Under the pieces are notes generated by a model that was not told the DNA's origin, did no database searches, and saw only the letters and a program-made list of their open reading frames with translations. Below, piece after piece: positions 1 through 9,435 of a stretch of DNA of 58,216 bases (within the stretch, counting starts at the first letter, position 1; every line of letters starts with the position of its first letter). This DNA comes from CAZCZZ01 sp964503335 (GTDB taxonomy: Bacteria > Verrucomicrobiota > Kiritimatiellia > CAIVKH01). Location: positions 1 through 58,216 of the forward strand of contig CAZCZZ010000021.1 of the NCBI GenBank assembly GCA_964503335.1. Direction: 5' to 3'. The translations under genes and the position numbers were made by a program.

Positions 1-1
1 C

Positions 2-3000
2 GTCATCATCCGCAACGAGAAGCGCATGTTGCAGGAAGCCGTCGATGCGCTGTTCGACAACGGACGTCACGGCCGCGCCGTCACTGGCGCCGGCAATCGC
101 CCGCTCAAGTCCCTGAGTGACATGCTGCGCGGCAAGCAAGGTCGTTTCCGCCAGAACCTGCTCGGCAAGCGCGTGGACTACTCAGGTCGTTCGGTCATCG
201 TGATCGGCCCCGACCTTCGCTTGAACCAGTGCGGTCTTCCCAAGAAGATGGCTTTGGTCCTTTTCGAACCGTTCATTATTCGCCGCCTGAAGGAAATGGG
301 CATTGTCCATACCGTGCGCAGCGCGAAAAAGTTGATCGAGCGTGAGGCTGATGAAGTCTGGGATATTCTCGAGGAGGTGACCAAGGGTCACACCGTCATG
401 CTTAACCGCGCTCCGACGCTGCATCGTTTGTCGATCCAGTCGTTCGAGCCGGTCCTCATCGAGGGTGAAGCCATTCGAATCCACCCGCTCGTTTGCACGG
501 CGTATAACGCTGACTTCGACGGTGACCAGATGGCCGTGCACGTCCCGCTTTCCATCGAGGCGCAGTTGGAGTCCCGACTCCTGATGCTTGCTCCCAACAA
601 CATCTTCTCGCCGTCGAGTGGCAAGCCGATCACGACGCCGACCCAGGACATTGCTTTGGGTTGCTATTACCTGACGATCGATTCGCAGCGTGAGCGTCTC
701 CGTCGCCGCCAGCCCAAGCCCGCGGTGGAGGAGATCGAGCATCTTCCGATTCTTGCTGACAACGCAGAAGTTCACACTGCCTTCGCCGAAGGCGCATTCA
801 AGGTCCACGACCGCATTCGCTTCAAGAATCCTGACTACCAGCGTGAGACGATCTACGGCGACTCGAAGAAGGCCGTCATTACCACGACGGTGGGCCGCGT
901 GTTCTTTAACGAGATCTGGCCGGACACATTGGGCTTCAACAACCAGGTGATCACAAAGAAGCGGCTCGAAGAGATCATCTTCCGCTGCTACCAGACGACA
1001 GGCCACCAGGAAACAGTACGTTGCCTCGACCGCTTGAAGGCGCTGGGATTCGAACATGCCACGCGCGCAGGTGTTTCAATCGGTATGATCGACATGATCA
1101 TCCCTGAGGACAAGAGCCGTGCGATCTCGGCCGCTCGCCAGCAGATCGCTGATGTAGAGGCCCAGTACCGCAAGGGTATCATCACGGATGGCGAACGTTA
1201 CAACAAGATCATCGACGTCTGGACGCACGCCACGGAAGAAATTTCCAAGGTCATGTTCAGCGCCCTCGAATTCAACGAAGGCCGCGATGACGTGAACCCG
1301 CTGTTCATCATGGTGGACTCGGGCGCGCGCGGTAATCGCCAGCAGATCCGTCAGTTGGCCGGTATGCGTGGCTTGATGGCCAAGCCGTCAGGCGAAATCA
1401 TCGAGCGTCCGATTCTTTCGAACTTCCGCGAAGGCTTGAGCGTGCTTGAGTACTTCATCTCGACGCACGGCGCCCGCAAGGGTCTCGCCGACACAGCGCT
1501 GAAGACAGCCGACTCCGGATACCTTACGCGCAAGCTCGTTGATGTGGCCCAGGACATCATCATCGTCGAGCAGGACTGCAATACGCTCAACGGCATCGAG
1601 ATCAAAGCCATCTATGAAGGTGACGAAGAACTCGTTCCGCTCAGTTCGCGTATTCTCGGGCGCACGGCGCTGGACGATATCCGCGATCCAGGTACGAAGG
1701 AAATTATCGTCGCCGCAGGGCAGGAGATTGACGAGAAAGCGCAGCAGCGCATCGGCAAGTCCGGTCTCGAATCAATCCGTATCCGCAGCGTGCTGACGTG
1801 CGAATCGCGCAGTGGCGCATGCGCTCGCTGCTACGGACGCAACCTCGCGACCGGCAAGCCGGTGGCGCTCGGCGAATCCACGGGCATCATCGCAGCCCAG
1901 TCGATCGGTGAGCCTGGAACGCAGCTCACAATGCGTACCTTCCATATCGGTGGCGCCGCGAGCTCCGTATTCAAGCAGCCGCAGATTATTGCAAAGCACG
2001 ATGGTATTGTTCGTTATCAGGATATGCGTACGGTGCAGTCGCAGGACGGCAACTACGTGGTGCTGAACAAGAACGGCGTGGTCGGCATTTACGACAAAGA
2101 CGGTCGAGAACTCGAGCGGTACACGACGGTTATCGGCGCAGTACTCTCTGTGACCGATGGTGCCACGGTCAAGAAGGGCCAAAGCTTCGTGAAGTGGGAT
2201 CCGTACAACGTGCCGATTCTTTCCGAAGTGCAGGGTGTCATCGACTTCCATGACTTCATTGAAGGCGTCACCGTGAAGCGCGAGGTGGACGAGTCCACCG
2301 GCCTCGAAGGAACCGTCGTTCTGGAGCACAAGGAAGATCTGCATCCGCAGATTGTGCTCAAGGATCCTTCATCCAAGAAGGTTTTGAGCTACTACTCCAT
2401 TCCTGCCGGCGCACATGTGATTGTTCAGAAGGGTCAGGATGTGACCCCCGGTGCGATGCTTGCCAAGACACCGCGTAAGGTTGTTCGCACGAAGGACATC
2501 ACGGGCGGTCTGCCGCGTGTGGCGGAGTTGTTCGAAGCCCGGCGTCCGAAGGACGCTGCGGAAATTGCACGTATCGACGGTATTGTTGAGATGGGTGGCA
2601 CCGCGCGCGGTCGCCGCAAGCTCGTCGTCAAAGATCCCGTGACGGGTGACGAAGAAGAGCATCTGATCCCGATGGGCAAGCACGTCGTCGTGTTCCGCGG
2701 CGATCATGTTCGCAAGGGCCAGCAGCTTACGGAAGGACCTGTTGTTCCCCAAGAAGTCCTTGAAGTTTGCGGTCCGCAGGAGTTGCAGGAGTACCTGGTC
2801 AACGAAGTGCAGACCGTGTATCGCCTGCAGGGCGTCGAAATCAACGACAAGCACATTGAGATCATCGTGCGCCAGATGCTCCGCAAGGTCCGCATCACGG
2901 ATTCCGGAGACACCGAATTCCTGTGGGGCGAGCAGATCGAGAAGCAGGCGTTCCTTGATGTCAACGAGAAGGCCATGGCAGAGGGCAAGCGCCCGGCCGA

Positions 3001-3292
3001 GGCGTCTCCCGTGCTGCTGGGCATCACGAAATCCTCGCTGGAAACAGAGAGCTTTATCTCCGCGGCGTCATTCCAGGATACAACGCGCGTACTGACCGAT
3101 GCGGCGACGCTCGGGCGTGTCGACTACCTGCGCGGGTTCAAGGAAAACGTGATCATGGGTCATTTGATCCCCGCCGGTACCGGCTTCGGTATGTACCGCA
3201 ATATCAAGCTCGTACCGCTAGCCGAGCCGATATCCGCAGAGGAATTGCTGGGCGATAAGCTGCCGGAGCAAAAAAATTCACAGGTGATATGA
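2..3292 (+). CDS. rpoC: DNA-directed RNA polymerase subunit beta' (5' end outside window)
   Basis: This is the catalytic largest RNA polymerase subunit, which builds RNA from NTPs in complex with beta, alpha2 and omega. The gene is cut by the window edge: the frame is open from base 2, and the first ATG at base 26 is an internal codon. About 1096 codons remain. The active-site loop NADFDGDQ, whose three aspartates hold Mg2+, is at about 505-530. The second zinc site (Cys at 1799, then CARCYG near 1820-1835) and the bridge-helix/trigger-loop region (GESTGIIAAQSIGEPGTQLT near 1870-1935) are all present. The C-terminus ends in a short polar tail. It lies just upstream of rpsL, the usual bacterial order rpoBC-rpsL-rpsG-fusA. 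Identification is secure. Confidence 0.98.
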   Translation, partial: VIIRNEKRMLQEAVDALFDNGRHGRAVTGAGNRPLKSLSDMLRGKQGRFRQNLLGKRVDYSGRSVIVIGPDLRLNQCGLPKKMALVLFEPFIIRRLKEMGIVHTVRSAKKLIEREADEVWDILEEVTKGHTVMLNRAPTLHRLSIQSFEPVLIEGEAIRIHPLVCTAYNADFDGDQMAVHVPLSIEAQLESRLLMLAPNNIFSPSSGKPITTPTQDIALGCYYLTIDSQRERLRRRQPKPAVEEIEHLPILADNAEVHTAFAEGAFKVHDRIRFKNPDYQRETIYGDSKKAVITTTVGRVFFNEIWPDTLGFNNQVITKKRLEEIIFRCYQTTGHQETVRCLDRLKALGFEHATRAGVSIGMIDMIIPEDKSRAISAARQQIADVEAQYRKGIITDGERYNKIIDVWTHATEEISKVMFSALEFNEGRDDVNPLFIMVDSGARGNRQQIRQLAGMRGLMAKPSGEIIERPILSNFREGLSVLEYFISTHGARKGLADTALKTADSGYLTRKLVDVAQDIIIVEQDCNTLNGIEIKAIYEGDEELVPLSSRILGRTALDDIRDPGTKEIIVAAGQEIDEKAQQRIGKSGLESIRIRSVLTCESRSGACARCYGRNLATGKPVALGESTGIIAAQSIGEPGTQLTMRTFHIGGAASSVFKQPQIIAKHDGIVRYQDMRTVQSQDGNYVVLNKNGVVGIYDKDGRELERYTTVIGAVLSVTDGATVKKGQSFVKWDPYNVPILSEVQGVIDFHDFIEGVTVKREVDESTGLEGTVVLEHKEDLHPQIVLKDPSSKKVLSYYSIPAGAHVIVQKGQDVTPGAMLAKTPRKVVRTKDITGGLPRVAELFEARRPKDAAEIARIDGIVEMGGTARGRRKLVVKDPVTGDEEEHLIPMGKHVVVFRGDHVRKGQQLTEGPVVPQEVLEVCGPQELQEYLVNEVQTVYRLQGVEINDKHIEIIVRQMLRKVRITDSGDTEFLWGEQIEKQAFLDVNEKAMAEGKRPAEASPVLLGITKSSLETESFISAASFQDTTRVLTDAATLGRVDYLRGFKENVIMGHLIPAGTGFGMYRNIKLVPLAEPISAEELLGDKLPEQKNSQVI

Positions 3293-3300
3293 GGTTGTTG

Positions 3301-3328
3301 TTGTCAAGGGTCGGCACGCTTTGATAGT
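3301..3328 (+). promoter_or_regulatory. Possible sigma-70-type promoter for rpsL
   Basis: TTGTCA at 3301-3306, a 16-base spacer and GATAGT at 3323-3328 lie in the 72-base gap between rpoC and rpsL, 36 bases before the rpsL ATG. This would let the str/S10/spc/alpha run be transcribed apart from rpoBC. The match is by eye only and the -10 box is imperfect. Confidence 0.4.
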
Positions 3329-3364
3329 GTCCCGCGCTCTTGCTGTCCTGGGTTAGGAAATCGT

Positions 3365-3787
3365 ATGCCGACTATTAATCAACTGGTGCGGAAGGGACGT
3401 AATCCCTCGCGAAAGAAAAGCAAATCGCCTGCGCTGCAGGATTGCCCGCAGCGCCGCGGTGTCTGTCTGCTCGTCAAGACGATGACACCGAAGAAGCCGA
3501 ACTCCGCGCTCCGGAAGATTGCGCGCGTACGCCTCACAAACGGCGTTGAAGTCACGGCTTACATTCCCGGCGTCGGTCACAATCTGCAGGAGCACAGCAT
3601 GGTTCTTGTCCGCGGCGGCCGCGTGAAGGACTTGCCTGGTGTTCGCTATCATATTGTCCGCGGCAGCCTCGATTGTGCAGGCGTGAATGACCAGCCGAGC
3701 TGGGGCATGCGTCGAGTCAGTCGTTCGAAGTACGGAACCAAGCGTCCAAAAGAAGGTGCCGCGGCAGCAGCCACGGCCAAGAAGTAG
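3365..3787 (+). CDS. rpsL: 30S ribosomal protein S12
   Basis: S12 sits at the decoding centre of the small subunit and controls accuracy of tRNA selection. The 140-residue product has the conserved blocks TPKKPNSALRK and LVRGGRVKDLPGVRYH. These include the lysines where streptomycin-resistance substitutions arise in other bacteria and the aspartate that RimO modifies. It is about 16 residues longer than the E. coli protein because of an Ala/Lys-rich tail. An AGGAAA ribosome site stands a few bases before the ATG. It is the first gene of the ribosomal run after rpoC. Confidence 0.98.
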   Translation: MPTINQLVRKGRNPSRKKSKSPALQDCPQRRGVCLLVKTMTPKKPNSALRKIARVRLTNGVEVTAYIPGVGHNLQEHSMVLVRGGRVKDLPGVRYHIVRGSLDCAGVNDQPSWGMRRVSRSKYGTKRPKEGAAAAATAKK

Positions 3788-3798
3788 GGTGATTTAGC

Positions 3799-4266
3799 AT
3801 GAGACGGCGCAGAGCAGAAATACGGCCAATGCTTCCCGACTTGAAGTTCGGGGATCCGATCGTCGGCAGGTTGATTGCACGCGTGATGGAGCGCGGCAAG
3901 AAGTCCATTGCCGAAAAGGTCGTTTACGGCGCGTTCGATCAAGTCGCAGAGCAGACGAAGCAGGACCCGATTGAAGTGTTCAAGGTCGCGCTTGAGAACG
4001 TCAAGCCGCGCCTTGAGGTCAAGTCGCGCCGCGTTGGTGGTGCGACGTACCAGGTGCCGATCGAAGTTCCGTCTGATCGTCAGGCCGCGCTTGCGATGAG
4101 CTGGATCATCATGTTTGCAAAGGCGCGCAAGGGCATATCGATGCAGAAGGCGCTCGCGCTCGAGCTGCTGGACGCACACAAGAATCAAGGTAACGCCATC
4201 AAGAAGCGGGACGACACGCACAAGATGGCTCAAGCAAATAAGGCATTCGCGCATTACCGCTGGTGA
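3799..4266 (+). CDS. rpsG: 30S ribosomal protein S7
   Basis: S7 is a primary 16S rRNA binder that starts assembly of the small-subunit head and lines the E site. The 155-residue product matches the usual length and carries the family signature DPIVGRLIARVMERGKK near the N-terminus. The C-terminal block HKMAQANKAFAHYRW is also typical. It follows rpsL by 11 bases and precedes fusA by 18, as in most bacterial str operons. Confidence 0.98.
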   Translation: MRRRRAEIRPMLPDLKFGDPIVGRLIARVMERGKKSIAEKVVYGAFDQVAEQTKQDPIEVFKVALENVKPRLEVKSRRVGGATYQVPIEVPSDRQAALAMSWIIMFAKARKGISMQKALALELLDAHKNQGNAIKKRDDTHKMAQANKAFAHYRW

Positions 4267-4284
4267 GCGTGATCTGGAATCGAC

Positions 4285-6417
4285 ATGGTGGCTGTGGCCG
4301 ACAAAGCGAAAGAAGAGAAGTGTCCATCTTCCGACTGCCGAGAAGCAGACGGGAGAAGGCGTCCGCTTGCCTTGATTCGCAACATCGGCGTCATGGCCCA
4401 TATCGACGCCGGTAAGACGACGACCACGGAGCGGATGCTCTTCTACACGGGTCGGGTCCATAAGATCGGGCAGGTCGACGAAGGTACTGCCACGATGGAC
4501 TGGATGATTCAGGAGCAGGAGCGCGGTATTACGATTACCAGCGCAGCCACCACATGCTCCTGGAATGATCACCAGATCAACATTATTGACACCCCTGGGC
4601 ATGTGGACTTCACAGCGGAAGTCGAGCGTTCCCTTCGCGTGCTTGATGGTGCGATCGGCGTATTCTGTGGCGTTGCGGGAGTTCAGCCGCAGTCCGAGAC
4701 TGTCTGGCGCCAGGCCGACAAGTACCATGTCCCGCGCATCGCCTTCATCAACAAGCTTGACCGCACAGGTGCCCGCTTTGAATGGGTAATCGGCAATATC
4801 AAGGAGCGTCTCGGAGCTCCTGTTGTTGCCGTGCAGATCCCATGGGGCTCCCAAGCTGAGTTCTGTGGTGTGGTGGATCTTCTCGCCATGCGCGCGGTGA
4901 AGTTCGTTGACGAAGACACTGCCGAGACACCTGTCTGGGTCCAGATTCCGGAAGAACTCAGGGCCGCGGCAGAAAAGGCGAGGGCGACACTCGTTGAGAC
5001 CGTTGCCGAGAAGGACGAGCACATCCTTCAGCAGTATCTGGAGCAAGCGGATATTCAGGCGGATTCCCTCAAGGCCGCGATACGTCGGCTCACCGTTGCT
5101 GGCCAAATGGTGCCGGTGCTCTGTGGGTCTGCCCTCCATAACAAGGGCATTCAGCCCCTTTTGGACGCCGTGGTCGACTATCTCCCATCACCTCTCGACA
5201 TTGCTGACGTCGAAGGACATGACCTGAAGAATGCCGAAGCCATCACGCGCAAGACCAGCGATTTCGAACCTCTGGCGGCCCTTGCCTTCAAGATTGCCAA
5301 TGATCCATACGTCGGGAAGCTGGTTTACGTTCGCGTCTATTCTGGAATGCTGAAGAAGGGCGCTAACGTATTTAATCCCCGGACGCGCAAGCGTGACCGG
5401 CTTTCGCGAATCCTTCGAATTCACGCAAACCAGCGCGAAGACGTGGAGACTCTCTACGCGGGCGAAATTGGCGCCATCGCCGGAATGAAGAGTGTTACCA
5501 CGGGTGACACTCTTTGCTCCGAAAATCAGCCGATCGTCCTTGAACGAATCACGTTCCCGGAGCCGGTTATCGCCATGGCTATCGAGCCCAAAACGCAGGC
5601 TGATCGCGATAAGCTGAATGAGGTGCTTGTTGCACTTACGGATGAGGATCCTACCTTCCGCGTGTCTGCGAATGCCGAGACTGGCCAGACGATCATCAGT
5701 GGTATGGGTGAGTTGCATCTGGAGATCCTGAAGGATCGGATGCTTCGGGAGTTCCGAGTGCAGGCAAATGCCGGCAAGCCCATGGTGGCGTATCGCGAAT
5801 CCATCCTTCAGCCGGGACAGGCCTCCCATGTTTTTGATCGCGAAATCGGCGGAAAGAAGCAGTTTGCGTCCATCGCTTTGAGTGTAGAGCCCTTGGCGCG
5901 TGGCGCCGGTGTGGAGATCGCCGCGGAATTGAGTCCGGCGAAACTCCCGGCAGAATTCCGCGACGCCGTGATCGAGGGTCTGAAGGATGCGCTGGTGACG
6001 GGCATCCTATGCAACTATCCCCTCATTGATCTTCGCATAACCGTTGCTGATGCGGCTGCGCACCCTGTCGATTCGACCGAGGTCGCATTCCGCACTGCTG
6101 CCATCATGGCTTTCCGTGATGCGGTTCGTGCTGCGAAGCCTACTTTGCTGGAGCCCGTGATGCGGGTGGAGATTGTGACGCCTGACGAACATCTTGGTGA
6201 CGTGCTCGGCGACGTGAACGGTCGCCGCGGGCGGGTCCACGAGATGGTCGCTGGCAACGGAACACAGACCATTAAGGTTGATGTTCCCCTTGCCGAGCTG
6301 TTCGGCTATTCCACGTCCCTGCGGTCTGTATCCCGTGGGCGGGCGAGTTACAGCATGGAGCCTCACAGCTTCGAAGTCGTACCCGAGAACCTTCAACAAG
6401 CCATACTGAATCGGTAG
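4285..6417 (+). CDS. fusA: Translation elongation factor G (divergent domain IV)
   Basis: This GTPase drives translocation of mRNA and tRNAs and helps recycle ribosomes. The 710-residue product has the P-loop AHIDAGKTTTT at about residues 38-48, switch II DTPGH and the NKLD motif, followed by domains II to V. About 28 residues, rich in charge and with two cysteines, precede the usual start. The domain IV entry reads REIGGKKQFA, where canonical EF-G has QSGGRGQYG, which recalls EF-G2-type paralogues. Because it sits alone in the str position, it is probably the main translocase, but a second fusA elsewhere cannot be excluded. rpsJ follows 3 bases later, with no tuf between. Confidence 0.93.
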   Translation: MVAVADKAKEEKCPSSDCREADGRRRPLALIRNIGVMAHIDAGKTTTTERMLFYTGRVHKIGQVDEGTATMDWMIQEQERGITITSAATTCSWNDHQINIIDTPGHVDFTAEVERSLRVLDGAIGVFCGVAGVQPQSETVWRQADKYHVPRIAFINKLDRTGARFEWVIGNIKERLGAPVVAVQIPWGSQAEFCGVVDLLAMRAVKFVDEDTAETPVWVQIPEELRAAAEKARATLVETVAEKDEHILQQYLEQADIQADSLKAAIRRLTVAGQMVPVLCGSALHNKGIQPLLDAVVDYLPSPLDIADVEGHDLKNAEAITRKTSDFEPLAALAFKIANDPYVGKLVYVRVYSGMLKKGANVFNPRTRKRDRLSRILRIHANQREDVETLYAGEIGAIAGMKSVTTGDTLCSENQPIVLERITFPEPVIAMAIEPKTQADRDKLNEVLVALTDEDPTFRVSANAETGQTIISGMGELHLEILKDRMLREFRVQANAGKPMVAYRESILQPGQASHVFDREIGGKKQFASIALSVEPLARGAGVEIAAELSPAKLPAEFRDAVIEGLKDALVTGILCNYPLIDLRITVADAAAHPVDSTEVAFRTAAIMAFRDAVRAAKPTLLEPVMRVEIVTPDEHLGDVLGDVNGRRGRVHEMVAGNGTQTIKVDVPLAELFGYSTSLRSVSRGRASYSMEPHSFEVVPENLQQAILNR

Positions 6418-6420
6418 CCT

Positions 6421-6729
6421 ATGAATGGTCAGAGAATAAGAATCAGACTCAAAGCATACGATCATCGCGTCCTGGATCAGTCCGCGAGTGACATCGTTGA
6501 GACGGCAAAGCGCACCGGAGCCCGTGTGGCAGGTCCCATTCCGCTTCCGACAAGGATGTCTCGTTTCACCGTGAACAGAAGTCCGCATTCTGACAAGAAG
6601 TCGATGGAGCAGTTCGAGATGCGCACGCACAAGCGCCTTCTCGACATCATCGAGCCCACGATCAAGACCGTGGACGAATTGAAGAAGCTGAACTTACCGG
6701 CGGGTGTAGATATCACCATCAAGATCTGA
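6421..6729 (+). CDS. rpsJ: 30S ribosomal protein S10
   Basis: S10 is a small-subunit head protein and, as NusE, also a partner of NusB and NusG in transcription antitermination. The 102-residue product matches the family from QRIRIRLKAYDHRVLDQSA to the C-terminus and has the loop GPIPLPTRMSRFTVNRSPH. It begins the S10 block and follows fusA by only 3 bases, so translation is probably coupled. tuf, which often stands here, is absent. Confidence 0.98.
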   Translation: MNGQRIRIRLKAYDHRVLDQSASDIVETAKRTGARVAGPIPLPTRMSRFTVNRSPHSDKKSMEQFEMRTHKRLLDIIEPTIKTVDELKKLNLPAGVDITIKI

Positions 6730-6737
6730 GGATAGCC

Positions 6738-7376
6738 ATGCGTGGATTGATTGGAAAAAAGATAGGAATGACGCAGGTTTACGACGACGCAGGTCGTTTG
6801 TTGCCCGTGACGGTCATTGAAGCCGGCCCTTGCGTCGTCGTTCAGCGGAAGACCGCTGAAGCTGACGGTGTGAACTCTGTTCAAGTAGGTTTTCAGGACC
6901 AAAAGGCATCCCGGCTGTCAAAGGCGCAGTTGGGGCATTTTAAGAAGGCGGGCGCAGAGCCCAAGTTCATACTTCGCGATTTTCGTCTGGAAGATGGGGA
7001 AGACCTCAAGCCCGGAAGCACGATTGATGTCGGCATCTTTAATGATACCAAGTTCGTGGACATCATCGGAGTGACGAAGGGACAGGGATTTCAGGGCGTA
7101 GTGAAGCGTCATCGCATGGGTGGCGGTCCCCAGACGCACGGTCATATGTCTCACCGCCGTATCGGCGCAATAGGTCAGCGTACATGGCCCGCGCGTATCA
7201 ACAAGAACAAGCGCATGCCCGGTCATATGGGCAATGTTCGCGTTACAACCCAGAATCTCAAGGTCGTGCAGGTTCGTCCTGATGACAATGTCATACTTGT
7301 CATGGGTGCAGTTCCCGGGCCGACGGGCGGACTGGTGATCGTTCGCAAGGCAATCAAGAAGTCGGCAAAGGCGTAA
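6738..7376 (+). CDS. rplC: 50S ribosomal protein L3
   Basis: L3 binds 23S rRNA early in assembly and reaches toward the peptidyl transferase centre. The 212-residue product begins MRGLIGKKIGMTQVY and has the family loop MGGGPQTHGHMSHRRIG followed by KRMPGHMG, which contacts 23S rRNA. The loop is PVC-like rather than proteobacterial (RTWPARINKN in place of the STDPGRVFKG style). It lies 8 bases after rpsJ and 2 before rplD. Confidence 0.98.
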   Translation: MRGLIGKKIGMTQVYDDAGRLLPVTVIEAGPCVVVQRKTAEADGVNSVQVGFQDQKASRLSKAQLGHFKKAGAEPKFILRDFRLEDGEDLKPGSTIDVGIFNDTKFVDIIGVTKGQGFQGVVKRHRMGGGPQTHGHMSHRRIGAIGQRTWPARINKNKRMPGHMGNVRVTTQNLKVVQVRPDDNVILVMGAVPGPTGGLVIVRKAIKKSAKA

Positions 7377-7378
7377 TC

Positions 7379-8020
7379 ATGAAGCTCTCCGTATCAAATA
7401 TGCAGGGGCAGTCGGTTGGCAGCGTTGAGATTGCCGATGACTTGCTGGTCAAGGGGCGTGGCACACAGGCCCTAAAGGAGACTGTCGTGGCCCTGCGTGC
7501 GAATCAGCGCGCAGGCACGGCATCGACAAAGACCAAGGGCGAAGTCGCGGGCAGCGGCAAGAAGCCATGGAAGCAGAAGGGCACAGGCCAGGCTCGAGCT
7601 GGCTATCGCCAGTCGCCGATCTGGCGCGGCGGTGGTGTCGTGTTTGGACCCAAACCTCGCGACTACGGCAAGCGAATCGTCAAGGGCGTGGCTCGCATGG
7701 CATTGCGCCGTGCGTTCAGCGATCGCGTAGCGGCCGGCGAGGTGCTCGTCGTTGAGGATTTCTCGATTGCACAGCCGAAGACCAAGGATTTTGTGAGCGC
7801 CCTCAGGGGGCTCAATGTGGATCGCAAAGCACTGGTCGTGCTCGACAAGGTTTCGCCTGAGATCCGGCGCGCTTCGCGCAACGTGACGACGGCTTCCGTG
7901 GTCAACTCGGCCGATGTCAATGTGTACCAGATGTTGAACAGCGGCAAATTGATCATCAGCAAGTCCGCGCTCGCGCATCTCGAGTCACGTATGCGTGGCG
8001 ATGTGAAGGAGAGCGCCTAA
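7379..8020 (+). CDS. rplD: 50S ribosomal protein L4
   Basis: L4 is an early 23S rRNA binder whose long loop lines the peptide exit tunnel. In several bacteria it also represses its own S10 operon. The 213-residue product has the loop signature GKKPWKQKGTGQARAG followed by WRGGGVVFGPKPRDY. Its TAA stop shares one base with the rplW ATG (TAATG), so the two are translationally coupled. No S10-leader-like structure was recognised upstream, so autogenous control is not claimed here. Confidence 0.98.
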   Translation: MKLSVSNMQGQSVGSVEIADDLLVKGRGTQALKETVVALRANQRAGTASTKTKGEVAGSGKKPWKQKGTGQARAGYRQSPIWRGGGVVFGPKPRDYGKRIVKGVARMALRRAFSDRVAAGEVLVVEDFSIAQPKTKDFVSALRGLNVDRKALVVLDKVSPEIRRASRNVTTASVVNSADVNVYQMLNSGKLIISKSALAHLESRMRGDVKESA

Positions 8021-8304
8021 TGAAACAGCCGCAGAATATCATCCAGCGCGTCATGTTGACGGAAAAGGGAGCACGCCTTTCTGAGACGGAGAACAAATAC
8101 TTCATCCAGGTACATCCCGGCGCCAACAAAGTGGAGATCAAATCCGCTGTGGAACAGTTGTTCCGCGTCAAGGTGACCAAAGTGAATACCATCAACCGTG
8201 ACGGCAAGATGAAGCGCGATCGCCGCGGACGGATTGGCCACGCCCCGAGTTGGAAGCGTGCAGTGGTGACGCTCAAAGAGGGCGACAAGATCGAGCTGAC
8301 GTAA
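8020..8304 (+). CDS. rplW: 50S ribosomal protein L23
   Basis: L23 sits at the tunnel exit and is the docking point for trigger factor and the signal recognition particle. The 94-residue product carries the typical core: RVMLTEKGARLSE, then FRVKVTKVNTINRDGK and GRIGHAPSWKRAVVTLKEG. The ATG overlaps the rplD stop by one base. The length is normal for the family. Confidence 0.97.
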   Translation: MKQPQNIIQRVMLTEKGARLSETENKYFIQVHPGANKVEIKSAVEQLFRVKVTKVNTINRDGKMKRDRRGRIGHAPSWKRAVVTLKEGDKIELT

Positions 8305-8316
8305 GGATTTACGACC

Positions 8317-9141
8317 ATGGGCCTGAAATCATTCAAACCATATACTCCGACACGGCGCTTCGCTGTGTTGCCCGATTTTGCGGAAATCACGGCTGACAAG
8401 CCGGAGCGTTCCCTCATCGAGCCCTTGAAGAAGAACTCGGGCCGTAATATGTACGGCCGCATTACCGTTCGTCATCAGGGCGGCGGTCATAAGAAGCAGT
8501 ATCGCCGGATCGACTTCAAGCGCGACAAACACGGCATCGCCGCCAAGGTTGCAACGATCGAATACGATCCGAATCGCTCCGCTCGAATCGCGCTGCTCCA
8601 CTACACCGACGGCGAGAAGCGTTATATTCTCGCAACGGCGAACCTGAAGGTCGGCGATGTTCTCGTAAGTGGTCCAAAGGTTGAACCGACGGAGGGCAAT
8701 GCGCTTCCGCTTTCGAGCATTCCCCTCGGTGTCCAGGTTCACAATATTGAGTTCTCACCCGGAGGCGGTGGCAAGATCGTCCGCGGTGCGGGTATGGCCG
8801 CGGAGATCATGTCCCGCGAAGGTGAATACGCAAATGTACGCCTTCCTTCGGGAGAAATCCGGCTCATTAATGTCAACTGCTATGCAACGGTGGGTCAGGT
8901 CGGCAACATCGACCACCAGAACATCATCATGGGCAAGGCCGGCCGTAAGCGCTGGTTGGGCATCCGACCGACAGTGCGCGGAGTAGCGATGAATCCTATT
9001 GACCACGTCATGGGCGGCGGCGAAGGTCGCAGTTCGGGCGGCGGCCATCCTCGGACCCCCTGGGGCCAGCAGACGAAGGGCAAGAAGACCCGCAATCGTC
9101 GCAAGGGCTCGAAGAACTTCATTATCCAGCGGAGAAAGTAA
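8317..9141 (+). CDS. rplB: 50S ribosomal protein L2
   Basis: L2 is needed for subunit association and peptidyl transferase activity. The 274-residue product has the RNA-binding OB and SH3 folds and the C-terminal loop NPIDHVMGGGEGRSSGGGHP. The conserved Asp-His is kept, but the two residues after it are Val-Met, where many bacteria have Pro-His or Pro-Met. The end KGSKNFIIQRRK is usual. It lies between rplW and rpsS at close spacing. Confidence 0.98.
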   Translation: MGLKSFKPYTPTRRFAVLPDFAEITADKPERSLIEPLKKNSGRNMYGRITVRHQGGGHKKQYRRIDFKRDKHGIAAKVATIEYDPNRSARIALLHYTDGEKRYILATANLKVGDVLVSGPKVEPTEGNALPLSSIPLGVQVHNIEFSPGGGGKIVRGAGMAAEIMSREGEYANVRLPSGEIRLINVNCYATVGQVGNIDHQNIIMGKAGRKRWLGIRPTVRGVAMNPIDHVMGGGEGRSSGGGHPRTPWGQQTKGKKTRNRRKGSKNFIIQRRK

Positions 9142-9144
9142 TCC

Positions 9145-9429
9145 ATGTCCCGTTCCATTAAAAAGGGTCCTTTTGTTGACGCCAAGTTGCTGAAGAAGGT
9201 GGATGCACTCAACCGCAGCGGGTCGAAGCGTCCGATCAAGACTTGGTCGCGTCGTTCCATGATCATGCCCGAGTTCATCGGTCACACCTTCTCAGTCCAC
9301 AACGGAAAGTCATTCCAGTCGGTTTTTGTGACGGAAAACATGGTTGGTCATCGTCTCGGCGAATTCTCGCCTACGCGCATCTTCCGCAAACACGGCAACG
9401 CGACAGACAAGACCGTGGCACTGAAGTAG
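9145..9429 (+). CDS. rpsS: 30S ribosomal protein S19
   Basis: S19 forms a complex with S13 in the small-subunit head and contacts tRNA. The 94-residue product begins MSRSIKKGPFVDAKLLKKV and has WSRRSMIMPEFIGHTFSVHNGK, both family hallmarks. It starts 3 bases after rplB. In nearly all bacteria the next gene is rplV, but here an unrelated reading frame intervenes. Confidence 0.98.
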   Translation: MSRSIKKGPFVDAKLLKKVDALNRSGSKRPIKTWSRRSMIMPEFIGHTFSVHNGKSFQSVFVTENMVGHRLGEFSPTRIFRKHGNATDKTVALK

Positions 9430-9435
9430 TGGAGA

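Noticed and set aside
3649..5139. A 496-codon minus-strand open frame opposite rpsG and fusA
   Set aside because: It is antisense to two essential conserved genes and has no recognisable domain or ribosome site.
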